From contig JAZDOK010000034.1 in NCBI GenBank assembly GCA_043798715.1, positions 1 to 64,000 on the forward strand: a DNA stretch of 64,000 nt, given 5' to 3'. The notes below the pieces were generated by a model. The model saw only the letters and a program-made list of their open reading frames with translations, had not been told where the DNA came from and did not search any database. Positions within the stretch are counted from its first letter, which is position 1; each line of letters starts with the position of its first letter. Both the position numbers and the translations under genes were made by a program. Shown here piece by piece: positions 17,005 through 25,856 of this stretch. The stretch comes from JAZDOK01 sp043798715. GTDB taxonomy: Bacteria > Vulcanimicrobiota > JAZDOK01.

Positions 17005-18279
17005 ATGCACACTTCTTTAAAAGGCAACATCGTCATCGTCGGCGCCCAGTGGGGAGATGAGGGGAAGGGGAAAATCACCAATCTGCTCGCCGAGAATGCC
17101 GCTCTGGTCTGCCGCTACGCCGGGGGAAACAACGCCGGGCACACGGTGGTCATGGGAAAGAAGACCTTCCGCCTTCATCAGATCCCGTCGGGCATCTTCT
17201 ATCCCGCAACGCTTTGCGTCATGGGGAGCGGCATGGTCATCAATCTCGAGTCCCTGCTGGAAGAGATTGACTCGCTGGAGGGGCAGGGCGTCTCCACTGA
17301 AAACCTCAGGATTGCCCAGAATGCCCACGTCATCATGGACTATCATATTCTGGCTGACAGATCCCGTGAGGACAGCATGGGAAAAGCAAAAATTGGAACC
17401 ACCGGGCGTGGAATAGGGCCCGCTTACATGGACAAGGCCGCCCGGAGCGGCATCAGGATTATTGACCTGTTTGAGGAGGATCTCCTGCGGGAAAAAATCT
17501 CTTATCATCTCGGGGAAAAAGCGAAATTTCTTGAGGGTTCAGGTTTGACGGTCGAGACCGTTTTTAATAAGACCAGGGCACAGGCTGAGAGAATACGCCC
17601 CCTGGCGGCAGATACCCCCGTCATTATAAACCAGGCTCTTAAGGCAGGTAAAAAAATTCTCTTTGAGGGGGCACAGGGAGCGCTTCTGGATCTGGATTTC
17701 GGAACTTATCCGTATGTAACCTCTTCAAGCGCGATATCCGGCGGCGCTTCAACCGGGCTCGGAGTTCCTCCCTTCGCTCTCGGCAATATTATCGGGATCT
17801 CCAAGGCTTACACCACCCGGGTCGGCTCCGGACCTTTCCCCACCGAACTTCTGGATGAAACTGGGGAGCACTTAAGGGAAACAGGGCGCGAATACGGCAC
17901 GACCACCGGGCGTCCCCGCCGTTGCGGGTGGCTGGATGCAGTCGTCTTGCGGCACGCAGCCGTTGTCAACGGCCTGACCTCTCTGGCCGTCACCAAGCTG
18001 GATGTGCTGTCAGGGATGCACCCTCTTAAAATCGCCAGCGCCTACCGCGCCGGGGCTGAGGAAATCAGTTCTTTTCCCTATTCACAGACAACTTTTTCCC
18101 GCTGTCTCCCCGTTTATGAAGAAATGCCGGGTTGGGAGGGGGACATCTCTTTCGCCAGATCATGGAATGAGCTTCCGCAGGCCGCAAGGAATTTTCTGAG
18201 CAGGATTGAAGAACTTTGCGGTGTGCCGATCGGAATAATTTCAGTCGGGCCGGAAAAGGACGAGACTCTGATCCGGTAG
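17005..18279 (+). CDS. purA: Adenylosuccinate synthetase
   Basis: 424 residues, normal length. GTP-binding GAQWGDEGKGKITNLLA at the N-terminus (with the catalytic Asp), the AGGNNAGHT motif, GTTGRGIGPAY, FEGAQGALLDLDFGTYPYVTSS, and the C-terminal TTTGRPRRCGWLDAV. It makes adenylosuccinate from IMP, aspartate and GTP, the first committed step to AMP. With hpt four genes upstream it forms a purine salvage-to-AMP theme. ATG follows a CAGGAG site. Its stop is 5 bp from the convergent archaemetzincin stop. Confidence 0.96.
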   Translation: MHTSLKGNIVIVGAQWGDEGKGKITNLLAENAALVCRYAGGNNAGHTVVMGKKTFRLHQIPSGIFYPATLCVMGSGMVINLESLLEEIDSLEGQGVSTENLRIAQNAHVIMDYHILADRSREDSMGKAKIGTTGRGIGPAYMDKAARSGIRIIDLFEEDLLREKISYHLGEKAKFLEGSGLTVETVFNKTRAQAERIRPLAADTPVIINQALKAGKKILFEGAQGALLDLDFGTYPYVTSSSAISGGASTGLGVPPFALGNIIGISKAYTTRVGSGPFPTELLDETGEHLRETGREYGTTTGRPRRCGWLDAVVLRHAAVVNGLTSLAVTKLDVLSGMHPLKIASAYRAGAEEISSFPYSQTTFSRCLPVYEEMPGWEGDISFARSWNELPQAARNFLSRIEELCGVPIGIISVGPEKDETLIR

Positions 18280-18284
18280 AATCT

Positions 18285-18824
18285 TCAGGCGTTTCCGGCG
18301 CTTTTTTTCAGCTTTTTCTCGCAGTCGGCACAGAAAAAAGCGCTTTTGTTATCCGTATCAAAAATGCTGTTCGAAAAATACATCACGCACTGCGGATTAA
18401 AGCAATGCTTTGTGCTCATGGCATGTCCGAGCTCGTGCGTGCCCTCTTTCAGAATTCTCTGGAACAGCAGGTTTTCATTTTCCGGCTGTCCGTAGTACCC
18501 GGGATTCAGCCTGAAATAAGAAAGCAGGGCGATTCCCTCGTCAGGCTCCGAATGCCCGTAGACAAAATTAAGCGAGGTGACATAGAGGTCTACATTGGTA
18601 ATGGCCAACAGATATTTTTCATCCCCGGTCTTTTCCTTTTTCAGCCGCTCGATGATGGCGCTGGCCAGGTACTGTTTTTTTACCACATTATAGGCGTGAG
18701 TCGGAATGGAGACGGCAGGGAGAATCTCAAACTGAAACAGAAACTGCTCTTCCAGGTTTGAGGCCAGCTTTGAAAGTATGTCCGCTCCTATATTGCCAAC
18801 GGGAACAAGAAAAATTTTTGCCAT
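18285..18824 (-). CDS. amzA: Archaemetzincin (zinc metalloprotease)
   Basis: 179 residues, the usual length. The extended metzincin motif HELGHAMSTKHC (three zinc histidines with Glu as base) is followed by the Met turn region CVMYFSNS and the structural zinc site CADCEKKL. Archaemetzincins are intracellular metzincins whose physiological substrates are unknown; they are commoner in archaea but present in scattered bacteria. Monocistronic, convergent with purA and divergent from the SCIFF peptide gene about 115 bp away. Confidence 0.9.
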   Translation of the reverse strand: MAKIFLVPVGNIGADILSKLASNLEEQFLFQFEILPAVSIPTHAYNVVKKQYLASAIIERLKKEKTGDEKYLLAITNVDLYVTSLNFVYGHSEPDEGIALLSYFRLNPGYYGQPENENLLFQRILKEGTHELGHAMSTKHCFNPQCVMYFSNSIFDTDNKSAFFCADCEKKLKKSAGNA

Positions 18825-18939
18825 TCAAACACTCCGTCAGGTTTGTGCTTTGATTCGCTAAAAGGGTTCAAAATCCTTCTGATTTCTGCAGGAACCCGGG
18901 ATGTAATGTCGAAATTAAAGCCAGGACAGGAGGCATCCC

Positions 18940-19110
18940 ATGAAAAGCAAGAAATCAGAAACCACTCTCAGACATATTAGGGTCATCAGCCCCCCCTGGA
19001 AGGAAGATAAGAACGATAATTGCGGGCAGTGCCAGACATCCTGCCAGTCGGCCTGCAAGACGTCCTGTACCGTTGGAAACGTCATCTGCGACCGGAAACG
19101 CATCCGCTAG
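18940..19110 (+). CDS. SCIFF-type ribosomally synthesised peptide precursor (six cysteines)
   Basis: A 56-residue gene from ATG 18940 (AGGAGG at 18928-18933) to TAG 19108-19110. Its C-terminal half reads CGQCQTSCQSACKTSC followed by TVGN, the hallmark of SCIFF ('six cysteines in forty-five') peptides. The six cysteines are at 28, 31, 35, 39, 43 and 50. In studied systems (CteA/CteB, Tte1186) a radical SAM/SPASM maturase installs a Cys-to-Thr thioether; spacings such as C39-T44 are compatible. The maturase gene normally lies beside the peptide, but here the neighbours are amzA and a copper-amine-oxidase-N-like gene whose stop is 3 bp away. The leader (1-27) is basic and lacks a signal peptide. 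The family is best known in Clostridia; its function is unknown. Confidence 0.88.
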   Translation: MKSKKSETTLRHIRVISPPWKEDKNDNCGQCQTSCQSACKTSCTVGNVICDRKRIR

Positions 19111-19113
19111 AAG

Positions 19114-19638
19114 TCAGGGAGACTCTTCCGATTCAACTTTGCTGTCGGGGTCGAGATTTTCGACTTCGATTTCTTTTATCTCGGGTATGGCCTGAGCCCC
19201 CGAGGTGTTGATGAAAACTGTTGCACTCGAAGGATTCCAGTTCACGCCGGCGCCCAGTGCTTCGCTTACAAATCGAAGCGGAACGAGAGTTCTCCCGGAA
19301 AGCTCAACAGCCGGAACAATCATCAGGTAGGCCCGCCCGTTGATTTTGGCCTTGGTCTCTCCGACTTTCAGCTCAACCGTCCGCCCGCCCTTTCGCGCGA
19401 AAACCGTCCGTGTGGCCTTGTTGAAGACTACGAGAGCTCCCATTTTTTCAAAAATTCCGCGCAGAGGAACGAAGATCCAGCCATGGCGCATCGCCGGAGC
19501 GACATCCAGGCTGAGGACCTCCCCATCCACATAGACAGTGACGCCCCGGGCAAACGCTGCCGAAGAGACAAAAGCAAAGAGGAGAAGCAGCATAAACCCT
19601 ACTTTGCGGGATAGATCAAGAACCCTCGCAAGAAGCAA
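19114..19638 (-). CDS. Secreted protein with copper-amine-oxidase N-terminal-like (stalk) domain
   Basis: 174 residues, TTG start after AAGAGG. A signal peptide (about 1-31, ending SSAAFARG) precedes two copies of the beta-rich module seen in PF07833: VYVDGEVLSLDVAPAM...FVPLRGIFEKMGA and ..RTLVPLRFVSEALGA. The acidic C-terminal tail (about 150-174) may be unstructured. The family is common on the surface of Gram-positive and some other bacteria and is usually non-catalytic. It converges with the SCIFF peptide gene, 3 bp between stops. Confidence 0.85.
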   Translation of the reverse strand: MLLARVLDLSRKVGFMLLLLFAFVSSAAFARGVTVYVDGEVLSLDVAPAMRHGWIFVPLRGIFEKMGALVVFNKATRTVFARKGGRTVELKVGETKAKINGRAYLMIVPAVELSGRTLVPLRFVSEALGAGVNWNPSSATVFINTSGAQAIPEIKEIEVENLDPDSKVESEESP

Positions 19639-19695
19639 AGCTTAACCTCTTCTCCTCAGAAGCCTAATTGCTCGTGGTACGATAGGGAATAACAG

Positions 19696-20004
19696 CTAGG
19701 AGGATACCCGGTTGTTCATCTTGTCGTAACATTCCCGGCAATAGACGGGTCTTCCCTCGCGGGGAAGGAAAGGAACCTGGGTGGCCGCGCCGCACTCGGC
19801 ACAGGTCACTTCATGCAGCTGACGGGATCCCCCGCCGCTGCGACCGCCAAAATTTCTCTCCCTTTTTTTGGACGCCCGGCATTCCGGACAGCGGGCCGGC
19901 TCATTCTCAAAGCCTTTCTCTGAATAGAAATCCTGCTCGCCTGCGGTGAAGATGTAGTCTCTGCCGCAATCCCGGCACTTGAGCGTCTTGTCCTGGTGTT
20001 CCAT
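19696..20004 (-). CDS. Double zinc-ribbon protein
   Basis: 102 residues. N-terminal zinc-ribbon domain of the PF13451 type (CRDCGRDYIFTAGEQDFY...CPECRASKK) joined by a Gly/Ser/Arg-rich linker to a second C4 ribbon (CAECGAATQVPFLP...CRECYDKM). Such proteins are frequent in environmental bacteria and presumably bind nucleic acid or protein; function unknown. Monocistronic; divergent from the rhomboid gene. Confidence 0.85.
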   Translation of the reverse strand: MEHQDKTLKCRDCGRDYIFTAGEQDFYSEKGFENEPARCPECRASKKRERNFGGRSGGGSRQLHEVTCAECGAATQVPFLPREGRPVYCRECYDKMNNRVSS

Positions 20005-20395
20005 AAAATCCTTTCTCCCCCTTGTTTTGTGTTTGCCTGTCGTTTTGCTTAACCCTGATCATAATTGCCCGGGCCTTGCCAACAAAGCAACCTTATTATA
20101 TCACCAGCTTTTAAAAAAAGCAAGTAGCGGATGTTTCACACCGAAAAAAGGCTTTAGAGCTTGAGCATGTCCCTTTATGCCTTGAAACCGAAGCTCTTTC
20201 TCCGTATTACTTGCCTTGAGGCAACACAGTTGCGATGCGCCGCCGACTTGAACTTGATTCCTGGAGCTTTAAGAATTATAATAGCAGGAACAATGGAGAA
20301 CCTCCTGATGACACAGCATGCGAACAAGTTACCCGAAGACATGATCCGATTCCCCCGGTCAGCCGCCTCCTTCGGGCTCAGGGAGGAGGTTTTTC
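20005..20395. other. Non-coding region upstream of the rhomboid gene
   Basis: About 390 bp without a supportable gene. It holds the promoter at 20254-20282 and a roughly 105-base 5' leader in which CCTCC (20368-20372) can pair with the GGAGG of the rhomboid ribosome binding site. An 85-codon frame at 20161-20418 has no ribosome binding site or family resemblance. Confidence 0.5.
20254..20282 (+). promoter_or_regulatory. Probable promoter of the rhomboid-murI operon
   Basis: TTGATT (20254-20259), 17-bp spacer, TATAAT (20277-20282). Confidence 0.6.
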
Positions 20396-21094
20396 GTGCT
20401 TTTTCCCCTGAGAGATGATCGGAACCGGCCAGGCTTTCACCCCCTGGCGGTGGTTCTTCTCATCAGCGGCAACGTGGCGGTTTTCGTCTACGAAATGACG
20501 CTCCTTTACCACGGTGGAGAAGCGCGCCTGCAGGGGTTCATCACCGGATTCGGGATCATTCCCGCCGAGGCCGTCCGGGGTGAGGATTTCAGCGCTCTCC
20601 TCACCTCCATGTTCCTGCACGCCGGTGTCTGGCACCTGGCGGGCAACATGCTCTTCCTCTGGATTTTCGGAGACAATGTGGAAGACCTCCTGGGCGGCTT
20701 CCGCTTTCTGATTTTTTATCTGCTTTGCGGCCTCGCGGCTGCCGGGACCGACATCTTCGTGCGGGTCCATTCGACCGTTCCGGCAATAGGGGCCAGCGGG
20801 GCCATCTCCGGCATCCTGGGGGCCTATATATGGAGTTTTCCCAGAAACAACGTGATCACCTTCTACTGGTTCTGGTGGAGAATCGGCACCTTACGCATTC
20901 CGGCCTGGATCTACCTGGGTTTCTGGTTCGGATTTCAGCTGCTGAGCGGTACCTCCCAGCATGGGATGGGAGGTGGAGGAGTGGCCTACGGCGCCCACAT
21001 CGGAGGTTTCATCGCGGGCGTGCTTCTGATTTTACTCTTCCCCAAGAGGGAAGCGGCAGCCCGTTACTACCGGAAGAGATTTAAAAGGGAGTGA
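20396..21094 (+). CDS. Rhomboid-family intramembrane serine protease
   Basis: 232 residues with six to seven membrane segments. The catalytic serine lies in GASGAISGILGAY (about residues 134-146) and the catalytic histidine in AHIGGFIAG (about 200-208). The HAGVWHLAGNMLFLWIFG segment carries the family's HxxxN oxyanion motif. It cleaves membrane proteins within the bilayer. The GTG start lies 6 bp after a strong AGGGAGGAGG site. murI follows after 7 bp and is cotranscribed. Confidence 0.92.
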   Translation: MLFPLRDDRNRPGFHPLAVVLLISGNVAVFVYEMTLLYHGGEARLQGFITGFGIIPAEAVRGEDFSALLTSMFLHAGVWHLAGNMLFLWIFGDNVEDLLGGFRFLIFYLLCGLAAAGTDIFVRVHSTVPAIGASGAISGILGAYIWSFPRNNVITFYWFWWRIGTLRIPAWIYLGFWFGFQLLSGTSQHGMGGGGVAYGAHIGGFIAGVLLILLFPKREAAARYYRKRFKRE

Positions 21095-21101
21095 ACAACT
21101 G

Positions 21102-21923
21102 ATGATTGGAAAAAACAACCCGATCGGGGTCTTTGACTCCGGCGTCGGAGGACTCACCGTCGCCTCCGTAATCATGCGGGAAATGCCCCGCGAGACGATC
21201 TATTATTATGCCGACACCGGGAATGTCCCGTATGGGCCCAAAAGCCCGGAGACAATCCGGAAGCTGGTATTTGAGATCCTTGACTTCCTGGTGAATAAAG
21301 GAGTCAAGGCCATCGTCATGGCCTGCAATACCTCTTCCGCTCTCGTGCTCCCCCTCCTAAGGGATCAATTTCCTGTCCCCCTTATCGGCGTGATCGAACC
21401 CGGGGCCAGAACAGCCCTCTCCCTGAGCAGGAACAGACGTATAGGCGTCATTGCCAACGAGGCCACGGTCCGGAGCAACGCCTACGCCGGGATACTCCAG
21501 CAGGACGACAGTTCCGTAGTCGTAAAACAGAAATCCTGTCCTCTCCTGGTCCCCCTGGTCGAAAAGGGGGAGATTCGCTCCGCCGAAACCAGGGAAGTCC
21601 TGAAATCGTACTTGAAACCTCTATCAGATGAAGGAATCGACACCCTCATCATGGGGTGCACCCACTATCCTTTTCTGGAAGGGCCAATCGCAGAGATTCT
21701 GGGAGAGGGAGTGAGTCTGGTGAACCCGGCTGAAAGGACCGTGGCCGTTCTTCAGGAAAGCCTGAAAAAAACAGAGCTTTTAAGAGTGGACGATTCGCCG
21801 CCGGAACACCGCTTTTTCGTAAGCGGAGATGCCGATGAATTCCGCCGTATCGGAAGCCGCCTCCTTGGGCGGGCGGTGGAACCGGCGGAGAAAGTTACGC
21901 CTGTGAAGAATCCTGTATTCTGA
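21102..21923 (+). CDS. murI: Glutamate racemase
   Basis: 273 residues. Catalytic cysteines in MACNTSSALVLP (about residue 75) and MGCTHYPF (about 186), plus the N-terminal IGVFDSGVGGLTVA. It supplies D-glutamate for peptidoglycan, so the organism makes a cell wall. It is co-oriented with the rhomboid gene. The last 29 bp overlap the 3' end of the convergent nucleotidase-like gene, an unusual but plausible tail-to-tail overlap. Confidence 0.95.
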   Translation: MIGKNNPIGVFDSGVGGLTVASVIMREMPRETIYYYADTGNVPYGPKSPETIRKLVFEILDFLVNKGVKAIVMACNTSSALVLPLLRDQFPVPLIGVIEPGARTALSLSRNRRIGVIANEATVRSNAYAGILQQDDSSVVVKQKSCPLLVPLVEKGEIRSAETREVLKSYLKPLSDEGIDTLIMGCTHYPFLEGPIAEILGEGVSLVNPAERTVAVLQESLKKTELLRVDDSPPEHRFFVSGDADEFRRIGSRLLGRAVEPAEKVTPVKNPVF

Positions 21924-23658
21924 AATCCCGCTCTGCCGCAACCAGGTTATGCCGTTCCAGGAAAGACGTCATGGCGCCCACCAGCGTGGCAGAATTTTTC
22001 TCGTGAGGCGCCTGAGGGAGTTCTTTCTCGATATACTTGAAAGTGGTCCCATCCAGAGCGACCCGGTACTTTTTACCCTTGGGGAGACCCTCGCCCCGGA
22101 AAGTGACGGCGGGAGGCTTATCAGGACGATTCTGGTCGTAGACGACCTTAAGACCCGACTGCTGGAGAAGTCTCGACTTCCCGACGTCTTTCGCAGCACC
22201 CCGGCAGGAATTCCAGAGCAATCCAGTAAGCTGCTCTCCGCTCATTTCCATGGTTATAAGGTGGGAATCGTAAGTAACGCTGTCCCGGATTTTTCCCAGA
22301 GGGATCTCGCCTGCCGGAACAGAGGATGCGGCCAGCTTTGAAATGACCAGGGCGATGTCGGAGCCGGACTCCTCCCTGATGGAATCGGTCATAAAATTGC
22401 CCAGAGGGCTGTCAGTGAGACCGGAGGCGGTCAAAGCTCCATCGCTGAAACCCACCACCCGGCTGTTTTCGATGGTGTTCATTTCCTCGTAACGCTTGGT
22501 CAGAGCCAGTATTTCCGGGTCCGGTTGCACCTTTCCATCCACGGTGGACAGGAGGGCATGACGGGCTCCCAGGATTTTTTTCGTCTTCGGGTCTATCATG
22601 AGGTCCATCTTGCCCACGGAGGCAAAGAAGGAGCCGTCCTGCGCGTAAAAGGTGTCGGTGCCCTCAATCTTGAAGGCTTCGCCGGTGCGGCGGTGGGAAT
22701 GCCCTCCGAGGATGACATCGATTCCCTTAGTCTGCCTGGCCAGTTCGATGTCGTCAAATGGAGTGCGATCATCCTTGTACCCCAGGTGAGTCAGGGCCAG
22801 CACCAGGTCCACTTTTTCCGGATTTTTAGGGTCTTTGAGACTGTCCACGATTTCCTGAGTTCTGACTTTCATCTCCGGGATGGTCAGAAAGCGGACTTTG
22901 TCCAGATTGCCCTCGGGGGCATACTGAGGGGTTTGGGGACAGGCGAGGCCGATAATTCCAACCCGGACGCCGTTGACTTCCCGGATCATGTATGGAGGAA
23001 GACCCTCCAGAGGCTTGCCGGTCGCGGCATCCACCACATTGGAGGCCACAAAGGGAATTTTGTAATTCCGGAGGTTAGAAATAAACTTTTCATCCCCGAA
23101 ATCAAACTCATGGTTCCCAGGACACTGGGCATCGTAGCCCTGGTCATCCACCAGGTCAAAAACCTGTGCTTGATTAAAACCGCTCAGCGGGTGACTCTGA
23201 TCGATGTCTCCGCTCCCGAGAAGGAGATAATGGCCGTCTTCCTGCTTCTTGAGTTCATCAACCTCGGACTGCATAAGGGCCGCCAGCGGCACCTTTCCGT
23301 CCTTTATCAGAGAAGGATTCACCGTGGTGGTATAGCCTAAAAAACTTTCCTCCAGCTCCGGAGCGCATCCGTTCTCATCAAGGTGAACGGCGGGATCCGC
23401 CATGCCCTGTAAATCGTTGGTGTGAATCAGGGTGATTTTCAACGGCTCCCGGGCGGCGTCCGGCTCTTCTCCTGCCTGCGCGGAAGCTGGCGGCGCTTTT
23501 TGATTGAATCGTGTCGAAGAAGAATTTTCGACGCGATCGAGGGAGGGCAAAATCTCCTGGGGCGAGGCCTCCTCTGGCGGAAGCACCGGCGAAGAGCCCT
23601 GAGAAATTCGCCTTATAACAGGCGCTGCCTGCCGCACTGAATTTATGGCATCAGTCAT
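21895..23658 (-). CDS. 5'-nucleotidase / UshA-like metallophosphoesterase without an obvious signal peptide
   Basis: About 587 residues. Metallophosphoesterase motifs: HTNDLQGMADP (about 80), GSGDIDQSHP, GNHEFDFGDEK and GGHSHRRTGEAF, followed by the C-terminal 5'-nucleotidase domain (GNFMTDSIREESGSDIAL..., YKVVYDQNRPD). Homologues are periplasmic or cell-wall enzymes that hydrolyse nucleotides or cyclic nucleotides. This one begins with about 75 polar, Pro/Ser-rich residues and no hydrophobic signal. ATG 23658 is preferred because a TATAAT (minus strand, 23700-23705) and AGGAGG lie just upstream; an ATG at 23700 would abut the -10. The 3' end overlaps murI. Confidence 0.85.
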   Translation of the reverse strand: MTDAINSVRQAAPVIRRISQGSSPVLPPEEASPQEILPSLDRVENSSSTRFNQKAPPASAQAGEEPDAAREPLKITLIHTNDLQGMADPAVHLDENGCAPELEESFLGYTTTVNPSLIKDGKVPLAALMQSEVDELKKQEDGHYLLLGSGDIDQSHPLSGFNQAQVFDLVDDQGYDAQCPGNHEFDFGDEKFISNLRNYKIPFVASNVVDAATGKPLEGLPPYMIREVNGVRVGIIGLACPQTPQYAPEGNLDKVRFLTIPEMKVRTQEIVDSLKDPKNPEKVDLVLALTHLGYKDDRTPFDDIELARQTKGIDVILGGHSHRRTGEAFKIEGTDTFYAQDGSFFASVGKMDLMIDPKTKKILGARHALLSTVDGKVQPDPEILALTKRYEEMNTIENSRVVGFSDGALTASGLTDSPLGNFMTDSIREESGSDIALVISKLAASSVPAGEIPLGKIRDSVTYDSHLITMEMSGEQLTGLLWNSCRGAAKDVGKSRLLQQSGLKVVYDQNRPDKPPAVTFRGEGLPKGKKYRVALDGTTFKYIEKELPQAPHEKNSATLVGAMTSFLERHNLVAAERDFRIQDSSQA

Positions 23659-23872
23659 AACAGCCGTGAATCCTCCTGTATGTAATTGGTCTTCATTCAA
23701 TTATACATGTATCCAACATGCGCGACTAGATATAAATGTTAACGATTTGTAAACTTTTTAGCAAGCCCGCTCCTCTCAGCCGGCCAAATCCAGGGGCTTG
23801 AAGGCCGATTTATTCCACCTCGGGCTGTAACTCTTGAAGGATTCTGCCGTCTTTGGGAGTATTTTCCAGATT

Positions 23873-25741
23873 ATGGTTGTTCCATTGGTGCCAGGAGAAA
23901 TTCTTCACGAACGCTTCGAAGTCAAGCGGATCCTTTCTTCCGGCGAAGAAGGCGGCGTATACCTGGCCCTGGACAAGACGATCACCGAGAAAAACTGGGT
24001 CCTGAAGGAGATCGTTCCCAGCGGCCTGACGACCCAGGAGCTGGTCGAGCGCACTGAAAAATTTCAGCGTTGCGCCGATACCATCGTCCACTTCGACCAC
24101 TCTAACCTGGCCAGAATCATTGATTTCTTCAGCGAAGCCAGGAGACTTTATGTCGTCATGGAGTACACCGAGGGACTGACTCTCCAGGCGATCTCGGACA
24201 TGTCGGTCTCGGCTCTGCCCGAAAAACAGGTGCTCGAATGGGCACTGGAAATTTGTGACGGCCTGTATTACCTTCACAACCGCCCCCAGTCCTTCGTTTT
24301 CGATGTTCTGGATCCATCCCACGCCATGGTCACCAGCGAAGGCCGAATCAAGCTCATCAACTACGGATTGGATCAGTATTTCAAGCCAGCCGCCTCTGAA
24401 AAAGACTACGACAAAACGGGAAAATCCGTCGGGATCGACTTTCGGTCGCTTGCCAAAACCATACTTTACCTTCTGACCAAGGAAAAATTCAAGGAGGGTG
24501 ATTTTTTTCCGGAAAATATTCCCGTCTCTACCGCCCTGCAGGGCTTTTTAAGGAGATGCCTCTCCCAGGATCCCAACAAGGCTTACTCTACCGTCCTGGA
24601 CGTTAAAAAGGAGCTTCAGAACATCCTGACCCCTTCCGCGGCCCCGGACTACGGCAAGCGTAAAAAGTCCCCCAGAAAAAAGTGGACTCCTGATTTCAGC
24701 CTCTCCATAGGCCGCCTGATGGACTGGATCTTCTATGTCTTTCTCCAGCAGAAAAAAATCTTTCTTGTGGCTGAGTCGGTTTTAGTCATCCTTATCGCCG
24801 GTATCTGGATCTATAACCTGTTCCCCCATTACTCCTATATAAAGAAAGGCTCTGTCGCCTACGTGGTCTGCAACCAGCGGGAGCTCTGGACGCTCGATTT
24901 CTCCTCCCACAAGGTCCTCGACAAGCGCCTCCTGGATAGTGTTATTTCCGATATCGTGGCCGATCCCAGGAAGGGAGTGTTCTACCTTTCCGGTTACGAT
25001 ACGTCCGAAGTCCTGGTCGCCAACCTGAAGAACAATGAAATTATCGCCAGGATTCCGGTGGACAAGACTCCCGGCAAAATGATCCTCTCCCGGGACGGAT
25101 CGCGCCTCTACGTTCTCAACGGCTCCACCAACAATATCTCCGTCGTGTCAACCGCAGAAAATAAGATGACAGGAATCCTGCCGGTCGGGGGCAACCCCAC
25201 GGACATGGTCCTCACCTCAAACGGCGAAAGCCTGTACGTCGCCAACAACGCCGACAGCACCATCTCTCTTCTGACCCCGCGAAGCGGCAAGTGCCTGGGC
25301 AATATCTTTCTCCCGGGCGGCGTTGCCGGGCTGGCCCTGTCTAAAGATGAGACGATCCTGTACGTTTCTCTTAAGGAGTGGAATAATCTCAATTCCGTAG
25401 TTCTTGAAAGTCAGGAGATCCAATATACCTACCCCGATGTCGGCGGGGATAAGCCCACCGACATCGTACTCTCTCCTGACGGAAGGAACCTCTTCGTGCT
25501 GGGCACACGCAATGGCCGCGTGGGCGTAGTCAATATCGAAAGCCGGAAACTCTCGGGAGTGATCAGTGCGGGACGCCTGCCAACTCACTTACTAAAGGTT
25601 CCCAAGGGTGAAAGATCCTTTGACATCTGGGTATCAAACAAGGGCAGCAACACCATTTCCCATATTGATACCTCCGCAGCCCGGCTTTACATGACGATCA
25701 ATGTGGGCAAAACCCCTACGGCAATAGGTTTTTCAAAATAG
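23873..25741 (+). CDS. Membrane protein kinase-like protein (probable pseudokinase) with a YVTN beta-propeller
   Basis: About 622 residues. Residues 10-265 have the Ser/Thr kinase fold (GEILHERFEVKRIL, glycine loop SGEEGGVYLALD, lysine in WVLKEI). The catalytic loop HRDLKPSN is replaced by FDVLDPSH and the DFG motif by NYG, so the catalytic Asp, the loop Lys/Asn and the metal-binding Asp are all missing. A membrane segment (about 300-322, LVILIAGIWIYNLF) leads to an extracytoplasmic propeller (about 335-622) of YVTN-type repeats such as DGSRLYVLNGSTNNISVV and NGESLYVANNADSTISLL. A sensor or scaffold passing an outside signal to a catalytically dead kinase is an inference. ATG 23873 is chosen by alignment with the kinase N-terminus. 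Monocistronic. Confidence 0.85.
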   Translation: MVVPLVPGEILHERFEVKRILSSGEEGGVYLALDKTITEKNWVLKEIVPSGLTTQELVERTEKFQRCADTIVHFDHSNLARIIDFFSEARRLYVVMEYTEGLTLQAISDMSVSALPEKQVLEWALEICDGLYYLHNRPQSFVFDVLDPSHAMVTSEGRIKLINYGLDQYFKPAASEKDYDKTGKSVGIDFRSLAKTILYLLTKEKFKEGDFFPENIPVSTALQGFLRRCLSQDPNKAYSTVLDVKKELQNILTPSAAPDYGKRKKSPRKKWTPDFSLSIGRLMDWIFYVFLQQKKIFLVAESVLVILIAGIWIYNLFPHYSYIKKGSVAYVVCNQRELWTLDFSSHKVLDKRLLDSVISDIVADPRKGVFYLSGYDTSEVLVANLKNNEIIARIPVDKTPGKMILSRDGSRLYVLNGSTNNISVVSTAENKMTGILPVGGNPTDMVLTSNGESLYVANNADSTISLLTPRSGKCLGNIFLPGGVAGLALSKDETILYVSLKEWNNLNSVVLESQEIQYTYPDVGGDKPTDIVLSPDGRNLFVLGTRNGRVGVVNIESRKLSGVISAGRLPTHLLKVPKGERSFDIWVSNKGSNTISHIDTSAARLYMTINVGKTPTAIGFSK

Positions 25742-25856
25742 CCTATAGGTGTTCGGATAAGGGAAATGAATCCACAGATTACGCAGATTACGCAGGAAGA
25801 AATGGGAATAACCCCGACAGCACGAACAGACCACCGCTATTTCAGGCGGCCCGGGC

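Noticed and set aside
20161..20418. 85-codon frame overlapping the rhomboid start
   Set aside because: No ribosome binding site, no similarity, and it runs across the rhomboid promoter and leader.
22525..23340. 271-codon open frame opposite the nucleotidase gene
   Set aside because: Antisense shadow of a gene with clear catalytic motifs; no start signal.
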